A DNA stretch of 27,999 nt. Origin: JBLNDG01 sp050261415. Its GTDB lineage: Bacteria; Bacillota; Clostridia; Lutisporales; Lutisporaceae. The stretch lies in NCBI GenBank assembly GCA_050261415.1, contig JBLNDG010000233.1, positions 1-27,999 of the forward strand. The letters are read 5' to 3'. Shown in pieces: positions 16,492 to 23,170 of this stretch (its first letter is position 1; every line of letters begins with the position of its first letter). Under the pieces are notes generated by a model, which was given only the letters and a program-made list of their open reading frames with translations, was not told the DNA's origin and did not search any database. The position numbers and the translations under genes were made by a program.

Positions 16492-17553
16492 CTATTTCTT
16501 CTTTATATACTTCCTTGTATCTATTGCTACTGAAGTAATTATTATCAAGCCCTTGATTATGTACTGCAGGTATGGGTTAACACCTATAAACGCCAAGCCG
16601 TAATTAATAACCTGGAATATCAGAACTCCTATTACAACCCCTCCTACAGTACCGATACCACCGCTGAAGGAAACACCGCCCACTACGCAGGCTGCTATAG
16701 CATCCAACTCATACATGTAACCGGTATTGTTGGTAGCACTTCCCACACGGCCTGCTTCCAAAGCACCTGCAAATCCATACATAGCCCCTGCCAGCGTATA
16801 TACAATCAATAAGGTCTTTACAAGGTTTACGCCTGATACAACTGCGGCTTCAGGATTGCCGCCTACAGCAAATATGTTTTTCCCAAAACGGGTCTTATTC
16901 CATAGAATCCATATAACCACCGTTGCAATGGCAGCATATATAACCAGGTATGGTACCAGGAATCCGCCTATGTTGAAGCTGCCCTGGGCAAAATTCATAA
17001 ATCTTTCATCAAGACCGCCTATAGGCTGTGCTCCATAGGGAGGACGGTCAAAGTATATTGAATTGACTCCGTATATTATAATCATTGTACCCAATGTGGC
17101 AATAAACGGAGTAACATGAAGCTTTGCCACAATAAAGCCGTTGATTAAACCGAATATAGCACACACAACCGCAACCAGCAGTATTGGCAATATAACCGGC
17201 AGTTGCGGTAAATTGGGGTACATACGATATACATACTCAGGTGCCTGCAACAGTGAAGCACTTATTACAGCAGCCAAACCAACCATACGGCCGGCAGAAA
17301 GGTCTGTACCCTGCGTGACTATGAGGCCGCCTATACCCAAAGCAATTATTATACGGGTTGATGCCTGTGCTAATATATTACGAAAATTAAGTACTGTGAC
17401 AAAATCTGGGGAGATGACAATTATCACTGTTAAAAGAACCAGAAGTATAACAACTATTGCATTATTCATCACCCATGCCAAGCAGTCTTTCATTTTCATA
17501 TTCTTAAGTTTCGTTTTCATGTTTTTAGTTTTGTTCAAGAATGGACTAAACAC
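16492..17553 (-). CDS. mglC: Galactose/methyl-galactoside ABC transporter permease
   Basis: This 353-residue membrane protein belongs to the RbsC/MglC branch of carbohydrate ABC permeases, with about ten hydrophobic helices. Recognisable blocks are GIGGLIVTQGTDLSAGRMVGLAAV, FGLINGFIVAKLHVTPFIATLGTM, FAVGGNPEAAVVSGVNL and AACVVGGVSFSGGIGTVGGVVIG. It forms the membrane channel with the MglA ATPase and MglB binding protein. The start is GTG, with AAGGAGTG upstream, 18 bp after mglA. The N-terminus carries an unusually basic stretch (KTKNMKTKLKNMKMK) before the first helix. Confidence 0.92.
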   Translation of the reverse strand: MFSPFLNKTKNMKTKLKNMKMKDCLAWVMNNAIVVILLVLLTVIIVISPDFVTVLNFRNILAQASTRIIIALGIGGLIVTQGTDLSAGRMVGLAAVISASLLQAPEYVYRMYPNLPQLPVILPILLVAVVCAIFGLINGFIVAKLHVTPFIATLGTMIIIYGVNSIYFDRPPYGAQPIGGLDERFMNFAQGSFNIGGFLVPYLVIYAAIATVVIWILWNKTRFGKNIFAVGGNPEAAVVSGVNLVKTLLIVYTLAGAMYGFAGALEAGRVGSATNNTGYMYELDAIAACVVGGVSFSGGIGTVGGVVIGVLIFQVINYGLAFIGVNPYLQYIIKGLIIITSVAIDTRKYIKKK

Positions 17554-17571
17554 CTTTAATCACTCCTTATC

Positions 17572-19077
17572 CTAAAGATACTTTGCTGACAATCGCAAAA
17601 TTTCTTCCTGACTGGTATTCTTGGCCTCCACTATTCCGGCGACCCGTCCGTTACTCATAACCAGAATCCTGTCAGCTATTCCCAAAAGCTCCGGCATCTC
17701 CGAAGAAACCATTATGATTCCCTTACCCTTATTGGCAAGGTCAATCATCAGTTGATAGATCTCATATTTTGCTCCGACGTCGATACCACGAGTCGGCTCG
17801 TCCAGCATCAGAACCTCCGGCTGGGTGAGCAGCCACCGCCCCAGGATTACCTTCTGCTGGTTTCCGCCGGATAATGAGTTGATTATTGTCCTCTGCGAGG
17901 GAGTCTTTACACTCATACTATCAATTACCCATTTGGTATCTTCCTTAGTTTTAGAATCGTCAAGAAATCCTGTCCTTTTAATATATTTATCCATGTTGGC
18001 GATAGTTGAATTAAAGTTAATGTTTAGCGCCCCGAATATTCCAGTCGTGCGGCGCTCCTCAGTAAGCATCGAAAATCCATTCTTTATGGCTTGCTGAGCG
18101 GATTCGTTCTTAACCTCCTTGCCATACAGGTATACCTTTCCGGATTTTATATGCCTTACACCGAATAATGCTTCAACAATGTCCGTCCGTTTTGAACCTA
18201 CCAGGCCTGCCAATCCTAGGATTTCTCCCTTTCTAAGCTCAAAAGAAACGTCATTTATTGAAGGCTGATGTGCGGCAGTCAGATTCTCAACCTTAAGAAT
18301 CGTTTCTCCTGGTTTATTGGTCTTTTCTGGGAAACGGTTGGTGAGATCACGGCCTACCATGAGTTTGATAATTATATCTGTTGTAAGCTCCCCGGCAGGT
18401 TTGGTCGCAATCCACTTACCGTCACGCATTACTGTAACCTCGTCGGAAATTTTCAATATTTCCTCCATCTTATGGGATATATAGATTATTCCTACCCCTC
18501 TATCCCTTAGGGACCTGATAATCTTGAACAGGTGGTCTACTTCCTTTTCTGTAAGGGAAGAAGTAGGTTCATCCATAACGATTATTTTGGAATTATATGA
18601 AACAGCCTTTGCAATTTCAACCATTTGCATTTCAGAAACTGTTAATTTGCCTACCTTCATACGTGGATCCAGTTGTATATCCAGTTCCTCGAAAATCTTT
18701 TTTGTATCCACATACATTTTTTCTTCATCAATAAAAAGCCCTTTTTTCGGATAGCGGCCAAGCCAGATATTATCCATAATATTACGCTGCTTTACCTGGT
18801 TAAGCTCCTGGTGCACCATTGATACACCATGGTCCAAAGCTTGCTTTGCAGACAGAAAGTTTACTTTTTTTCCTTCCAGGTAAATTTCTCCGCTGTCAGC
18901 ATGGTATATTCCGAACAGACATTTCATCAAAGTAGACTTGCCCGCTCCGTTTTCCCCCATCAGGGCATGTACGGTACCTGCGCTTACCCTGAGCTGTACA
19001 TTGTCCAACGCCTTTACACCGGGAAATTCCTTGGAGATATTCTTCATTTCAAGCAAATACCTGTCATTACTATTCAT
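17572..19077 (-). CDS. mglA: Galactose/methyl-galactoside ABC transporter ATP-binding protein
   Basis: This 501-residue fused double ABC ATPase of the sugar-importer (RbsA/MglA) type powers the Mgl importer. Domain 1 has Walker A GENGAGKST, the degenerate signature LTVSEMQMVEIAKA and Walker B IIVMDEPTSSLTEKE. Domain 2 has the altered P-loop LAGLVGSKRTD, signature LSGGNQQKVILGRWL and Walker B VLMLDEPTRGIDVGAKYEIY. This asymmetry is normal in the family. The ATG follows GGGGTGTAGCCT. It is separated from mglB by 204 bp with two strong hairpins, so it is probably made at lower levels than the binding protein. Confidence 0.94.
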   Translation of the reverse strand: MNSNDRYLLEMKNISKEFPGVKALDNVQLRVSAGTVHALMGENGAGKSTLMKCLFGIYHADSGEIYLEGKKVNFLSAKQALDHGVSMVHQELNQVKQRNIMDNIWLGRYPKKGLFIDEEKMYVDTKKIFEELDIQLDPRMKVGKLTVSEMQMVEIAKAVSYNSKIIVMDEPTSSLTEKEVDHLFKIIRSLRDRGVGIIYISHKMEEILKISDEVTVMRDGKWIATKPAGELTTDIIIKLMVGRDLTNRFPEKTNKPGETILKVENLTAAHQPSINDVSFELRKGEILGLAGLVGSKRTDIVEALFGVRHIKSGKVYLYGKEVKNESAQQAIKNGFSMLTEERRTTGIFGALNINFNSTIANMDKYIKRTGFLDDSKTKEDTKWVIDSMSVKTPSQRTIINSLSGGNQQKVILGRWLLTQPEVLMLDEPTRGIDVGAKYEIYQLMIDLANKGKGIIMVSSEMPELLGIADRILVMSNGRVAGIVEAKNTSQEEILRLSAKYL

Positions 19078-19107
19078 AGGCTACACCCCATTCCATATGG
19101 CTATCTG

Positions 19108-19141
19108 AAAAACAAGGATGCATGCTCATGCATCCTTGTTT
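19108..19141 (-). terminator. Perfect intrinsic terminator between mglB and mglA
   Basis: AAACAAGGATGCAT and ATGCATCCTTGTTT form a perfect 14-bp stem with a 4-nt loop, followed on the minus strand by TTTTT. It ends about 30 bp before the mglA start codon. Read-through or processing here would set the mglB to mglA ratio. Confidence 0.85.
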
Positions 19142-19174
19142 CAATTATAACGAGTAGGAACATATATTGCACAT

Positions 19175-19249
19175 TAATTTTTCATGCTCCGTAAACAAGT
19201 TTCATAAAAGGCCTCCTTGACCGTTAAAATGCTTTAATAGAGGCCTTTT
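19175..19249 (-). repeat. Dispersed element copy B: hairpin with embedded Shine-Dalgarno and frame MKLVYGA
   Basis: The arms AAAAGGCCTC (19206-19215) and GAGGCCTTTT (19240-19249) form a perfect 10-bp stem with a 24-nt loop, 33 bp after the mglB stop; with its short T-run it can act as a terminator. On the mRNA the downstream arm contains AAGGAGG and is followed at once by ATG (19205) and the 7-codon frame MKLVYGA ending TGA (19182). Folding would hide the ribosome site. The same sequence recurs at 8439 and, more diverged, at 20682. Confidence 0.65.
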
Positions 19250-19281
19250 ATATAGTACTAATTGTTAAATTTTTCTATTGC

Positions 19282-20337
19282 TTATTTGTATGCTTCTTCA
19301 GCTATATTCAGGTTATCCTTAGTAATCTGAACGTATGGTACACGAACAGCTTTCTTGTCATCCAGCTTCCACTGTGTTCCATCCAAAGGATCCTTGCCGT
19401 TAGCTGCATTTATAGCAAGCTCTGCTGTAGCTGCACCCTGGTTCTTAGCGTCGTTAAGTACTGTACCAAGCATCAGACCGCTCTTTATCTGCTCTAATGC
19501 ATCAGGAATAGCATCAACGCCTACAACCGGCATGTATTTGTCGCCTGTGAAGTATCCGTTTGCCTTCAAGGACTGTATAGCACCAAGTGCCATAGCGTCG
19601 TTGTTGCAGATAACCATTTCTATCTTATCGCCATGCTTAGCAATCCAAGCATCCATTAATTCCTTGCCTTTTACGCTGTCCCACATACCGGTCTGGAGTT
19701 CCAACTGTTCAACCTTTATGCCTGCCTTTGTAACTTCGTCAACTGCAAACTTGGTTCTAGCTTCTGCATCCGGATGTCCGGGTTCGCCCTTTAAGAGAAC
19801 ATACTGCATTACGCCGTCGCCGTTCTTGTCGAACTTCGGATTTGCTTTCCATGCATCAACTATTACCTTACCCTGCATTACGCCGGATTCAGAAGAAGTA
19901 GTACCAACATACCAAGCTTTGTCGTAGCTAGCCAGTACATCAGCATTTGGTTCCTTGTTGAAGAATATAACCGGAATATTAGCAGCTTTAGCCTTTGAGA
20001 CGATAGTTGGTGCTGCCTGAGGGTCAACCAGGTTGATTGCCAACGCTTTAACACCCTTTGAAATCATCATGTCAACCTGTTCGTTCTGAGTTGACTGATT
20101 GTTCTGGGAGTCGTTCATTATAAGCTCTGCTTTGCCTTCTGCACTTTTTTCAACTGCTCTTCTTACAAAGGACATGAAGTTGTCGTCATACTTATAGATT
20201 GTTACACCGATTGTAGGATTACTTGCCGCCGGAGCTGCTGTTGCCTCTCCTGCTGCCGGAGCTACCGGTTTTGGAGCACATGCTGCCAGTGATAATACCA
20301 GTGTCAATGCGAGTACCAATGCTATCAGTTTTTTCAC
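19282..20337 (-). CDS. mglB: Galactose-binding lipoprotein of the Mgl transporter
   Basis: This 351-residue substrate-binding protein has a lipoprotein signal (MKKLIALVLAL then LAAC, Cys20), followed by an Ala/Pro-rich linker and the periplasmic-binding-protein fold used for galactose and glucose. Typical segments are PTIGVTIYKYDDNFMSFVRRAVE, NLVDPQAAPTIVSKAKAANIPVIFFNKEP and CNNDAMALGAIQSLKANGY. It captures sugar at the cell surface and passes it to MglC. The start is GTG at 20337 with AAGGGGGAAG upstream. It is the first gene of the operon; the promoter, operator and cre site lie directly before it. Confidence 0.93.
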   Translation of the reverse strand: MKKLIALVLALTLVLSLAACAPKPVAPAAGEATAAPAASNPTIGVTIYKYDDNFMSFVRRAVEKSAEGKAELIMNDSQNNQSTQNEQVDMMISKGVKALAINLVDPQAAPTIVSKAKAANIPVIFFNKEPNADVLASYDKAWYVGTTSSESGVMQGKVIVDAWKANPKFDKNGDGVMQYVLLKGEPGHPDAEARTKFAVDEVTKAGIKVEQLELQTGMWDSVKGKELMDAWIAKHGDKIEMVICNNDAMALGAIQSLKANGYFTGDKYMPVVGVDAIPDALEQIKSGLMLGTVLNDAKNQGAATAELAINAANGKDPLDGTQWKLDDKKAVRVPYVQITKDNLNIAEEAYK

Positions 20338-20374
20338 TATACTTCCCCCTTAAATTTTTTACTCAGGACATTCG

Positions 20375-20388
20375 CAAAAGCGCTTCCT
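20375..20388 (-). promoter_or_regulatory. CcpA cre-like site in the mglB leader
   Basis: On the minus strand AGGAAGCGCTTTTG matches the catabolite responsive element pattern TGWAANCGNTNWCA well, with the AAGCGCTT core intact. It lies about 10 bp downstream of the predicted -10, where CcpA bound to HPr-Ser-P would block transcription when a preferred sugar is present. Confidence 0.6.
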
Positions 20389-20398
20389 TTATAATTCG

Positions 20399-20427
20399 AA
20401 TTTACTAAAATTTTAGTCAGTTGTCAA
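20399..20427 (-). promoter_or_regulatory. Promoter of the mgl-gal operon
   Basis: On the minus strand a consensus -35 TTGACA (20422-20427) and a weaker -10 TAAATT (20399-20404) are exactly 17 bp apart. The spacer is filled by the operator palindrome. Confidence 0.65.
20404..20417. promoter_or_regulatory. LacI-family operator O1 (perfect palindrome)
   Basis: ACTAAAATTTTAGT is a perfect 14-bp palindrome lying between -35 and -10 of the operon promoter. Repressor bound here would exclude RNA polymerase. The LacI-family protein at 8567-9574 is the natural candidate. Confidence 0.65.
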
Positions 20428-20456
20428 TATAATTTTTTTAAGGTATAATTAATAAT

Positions 20457-20519
20457 AACAAAATCCGCGTATGCTGTATGTATTGATTTATCAAGCTTTG
20501 TCAAGATTTGGATTTTGTT
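20457..20519. repeat. 10-bp inverted repeat with 43-nt spacer
   Basis: AACAAAATCC (20457-20466) and GGATTTTGTT (20510-20519) are perfect inverted copies, upstream of the mglB promoter. The spacer also holds TATCAAGC and TGTCAAGA. Function unknown. The rest of the 558-bp gap between mglB and the GH3 gene is AT-rich and holds no gene apart from the sites listed separately. Confidence 0.4.
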
Positions 20520-20599
20520 GTAGAAGCCGGCGCATGTCATTATTTTACATTTTTCATAGTCTTAAAAACTATTCTTTTAAAAAATCAATAGCTTTTTTC

Positions 20600-20617
20600 G
20601 GTAAAATTTTAGTAAAA
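20600..20617. promoter_or_regulatory. Second operator-like site O2
   Basis: On the minus strand TTTTACTAAAATTTTACC repeats the O1 sequence (TTTACTAAAATTTTAGTC) with one degenerate half. Its centre is 196 bp from O1. It could be an auxiliary site for repressor looping or an operator for the divergent GH3 gene. Confidence 0.5.
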
Positions 20618-20681
20618 CTCTGTACTTTTTTATGCTTTTAGGGTAATAATTTAAGAACATATATTTAAATCAAATACTTGA

Positions 20682-20760
20682 TAAAAAAGTCCTATATTAA
20701 AATATTTTTTAACGGTCAAGGAAGACTTTTATGAAATGCATTTAACGGAAAGTATTACAT
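20682..20760 (+). repeat. Dispersed element copy C, reading frame lost
   Basis: Shares TATTAAA, TTTTAACGGTCAAGGA and CTTTTATGAAA with copy B. AAAAGTC (20685-20691) and GACTTTT (20724-20730) form the equivalent stem; relative to copy B one G-C pair has become T-A, a compensatory change. The short frame is broken after ATGAAATGCATTTAA. It lies in the 5' leader of the GH3 gene, about 165 bp before its start. Confidence 0.5.
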
Positions 20761-20895
20761 TAAGGAAATCTAGACTTTCCTATGCATTATAAAAAAATGC
20801 AGCTTCTGCTGAAAAAACGTTAGCCTCACCACGAAATATTTACGCTCAGGCTATGGTCTTTATACCAAATATGCTGTAAAAGGAGGACAATCGCT

Positions 20896-23088
20896 GTGCG
20901 TGAAATTTATAAGGACCGTTCCCGCACCCCGGAAGAGAGGACAAGGGATCTTCTTAACAGAATGAATATTGAGGAAAAGGTAGGTCAAATGTGCCAGATT
21001 GACGGCAGACAGAATCCCGAAGCCTGGATTTTTGAAAAGCATGTAGGTTCTTTTCTCCATGTCACCGGTGATGAACCCGTCCGGCTGCAAAAGCTGGCTG
21101 CACAAACAAGGCTTGGTATACCCATACTGTTCGGCATTGATGCAATCCATGGCCATACCTTTCAAAGCGGTGCTGTTGTATTTCCTTCCCAGCTTGCAAT
21201 GTCTTGCAGCTGGAACCCTGAGCTTTTGGAAGAAACAGCACGTATAACGGCAAAGGAAGTAATATGCACAGGGCTGCATTGGACCTTTTCTCCCGTACTC
21301 TGCATAGGCAGGGATTCCAGGTGGGGGCGCACTGGTGAGACCTTCGGCGAAGACCCGTACCTTGTCGGCGTATTTGCTGCCGCTATGATCAAGGGTTACC
21401 AAGGTAAAAACCTATCAGACCCCTATAGCATATTGGCATGCGCCAAGCATTTTGCTGCCTATGGTGAAACCCTGGGAGGCCGTGACTCATCTGAAGCCGA
21501 TGTTTCAGAGCGAAAGCTCCGTTCTATATTCCTTCCCCCTTTCAAAGAAGCTGTCAAAGCCGGTTGTGCAAGCTTCATGGCCGGTTATAACGCTATAGAC
21601 GGTATCCCCTGCTCAGCAAACAGTTGGCTCCTGAAAGAAGTGCTGAAGAAGGAATGGGGCTTTGAAGGCTTTGTAGTCACAGACTGGAATAATCTAGGCT
21701 GGCTGCATGAAACGCAAAAGGTAGTCCCGAGCCTGAAAGATGCTTGTGAGCTGGCCCTGTTGTCCGGTAATGATATGATGATGTCTACTCCAGGTTTCTA
21801 TGAGGAAGCTTTGGCCCTCACAAAAGAAGGTATTATAAAGGAAGAACTTTTGGATGCCGCCTGCAGTCGCATACTTAAGCAAAAATTCAGACTGGGGCTG
21901 TTTGATGACAAGCGTTTCCCAGATTCACATCATGCAGCTTCCATCATGGGCTGTGAAGAACACAGGAAGGCAGCCTACGAAACAGCTCTTCAATCAATAG
22001 TTCTTTTAAAAAATGGCAATAATATCCTGCCGGTATCAAAGGCCGTAAAAAGGATTGCGTTAGTCGGACCTAACTGCGATAATATAGAATCCCAGCTTGG
22101 GGATTGGTGTTTCGGAGCAAGGGATCTCTATCGTGCAGATGTTTCCACCTTGAGCTACCACCCCGAATATGATACAAGTCCGGTTGTCACTATACTGGAG
22201 GGGATCAGGAAACGTGCAGGGGAGAATGTTCAAATAGTCTATGAGAAGGGCTGTGATATATTGGATGATACCATGCAGGACATTCAAAAAGCAGTAAGAA
22301 TAGCACTGGAATCCGATATTGTAATAGCAGCAGTCGGGGATACCCTGGCACTAAATGGGGAAACCCGGGACAGGGCAGACCTTAATCTGACAGGAGCCCA
22401 GCAGCAGCTCCTCGAAGCACTTAAGAAGACAGGAAAACCCCTTGTGGTAGTGCTGATCAACGGGAAGCCCCTTACCGTTCCATGGATAAAAGAAAACGCG
22501 GATGCAATACTTGAAGCCTGGAACCCCGGGATGGAAGGCGGAAATGCAATAGCTTCAATACTCTTCGGAGACTACAATCCATGTGGAAAGCTTACTATTT
22601 CCTTTCCACGCCATATAGGCCAGCAGCCTGTATATTATAATCAGTTTCCCGGCTGGCACGGCGGAAGATATGTTGAAATGACTGCTGAGCCATTGTTTCC
22701 TTTTGGATTCGGCCTGTCTTACAGCAGCTGCAAATACTCGAATTTGAGAGTTTCTTCGACAAAGTTAAGCGAAAACGACGAACTTCATGTATATGTTGAT
22801 GTAGAAAATACCGGAAAATATGAAGGAACAGAAATTGTTCAGTTGTATGTGAATGATGTTTACAGCTCAGTTACTACCCCTGTTAAAGAATTAAAAGGCT
22901 TCACACGCATAACTTTGAAACCCGGGGAAAAGGGCACGGCGGAAATCAGGCTTCCGTTATCTTCTCTTGCTTTGGTAGACAAGGACTGCAAAACAGTTGT
23001 TGAACCGGGAGAATTCAAAATAATGGCGGGCGGTTCTTCCAGGGATGAAGACCTGCTGATAACAGCTGTTGAAGTCGGCCGCGCATAG
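20896..23088 (+). CDS. GH3 beta-glucosidase (BglX-like), cytoplasmic
   Basis: This 730-residue family 3 glycoside hydrolase removes terminal beta-glucosyl (or similar) residues from oligosaccharides. The N-terminal TIM barrel has KVGQMCQIDG, GIDAIHGH, ETFGEDPYL, the KHFAAYGE segment and the nucleophile Asp263 in GFVVTDWNN. The second domain contains SIVLLKNGNNILPV and the likely acid/base Glu489 in LNGETRDRADLNL. A fibronectin III-like domain ends the protein (VYVDVENTGKYEGTEIVQLYV). No signal peptide is present, so it works on imported oligosaccharides. The start is GTG at 20896 with AAAAGGAGG 9 nt upstream. It is divergent from the galactose operon and shares the upstream region with it. 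Confidence 0.93.
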   Translation: MREIYKDRSRTPEERTRDLLNRMNIEEKVGQMCQIDGRQNPEAWIFEKHVGSFLHVTGDEPVRLQKLAAQTRLGIPILFGIDAIHGHTFQSGAVVFPSQLAMSCSWNPELLEETARITAKEVICTGLHWTFSPVLCIGRDSRWGRTGETFGEDPYLVGVFAAAMIKGYQGKNLSDPYSILACAKHFAAYGETLGGRDSSEADVSERKLRSIFLPPFKEAVKAGCASFMAGYNAIDGIPCSANSWLLKEVLKKEWGFEGFVVTDWNNLGWLHETQKVVPSLKDACELALLSGNDMMMSTPGFYEEALALTKEGIIKEELLDAACSRILKQKFRLGLFDDKRFPDSHHAASIMGCEEHRKAAYETALQSIVLLKNGNNILPVSKAVKRIALVGPNCDNIESQLGDWCFGARDLYRADVSTLSYHPEYDTSPVVTILEGIRKRAGENVQIVYEKGCDILDDTMQDIQKAVRIALESDIVIAAVGDTLALNGETRDRADLNLTGAQQQLLEALKKTGKPLVVVLINGKPLTVPWIKENADAILEAWNPGMEGGNAIASILFGDYNPCGKLTISFPRHIGQQPVYYNQFPGWHGGRYVEMTAEPLFPFGFGLSYSSCKYSNLRVSSTKLSENDELHVYVDVENTGKYEGTEIVQLYVNDVYSSVTTPVKELKGFTRITLKPGEKGTAEIRLPLSSLALVDKDCKTVVEPGEFKIMAGGSSRDEDLLITAVEVGRA

Positions 23089-23128
23089 AACTCGTTACCG
23101 ATTATATGATAATACAAATCAAAATTCG

Positions 23129-23137
23129 TGGTATAAT
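23129..23137 (+). promoter_or_regulatory. Extended -10 promoter of the gamma-glutamyltransferase gene
   Basis: TGGTATAAT is a perfect extended -10, 34 bp before the start codon. No good -35 is visible, which fits an extended -10 promoter, and suggests the gene is transcribed separately from the GH3 gene. Confidence 0.55.
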
Positions 23138-23170
23138 TAGTCATATGAATCATCATAAAGGAGGAAAAGC

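Noticed and set aside
20860..21402. 180-codon minus-strand frame over the GH3 start
   Set aside because: It opposes the conserved GH3 N-terminal domain and shows no recognisable domain or ribosome site.
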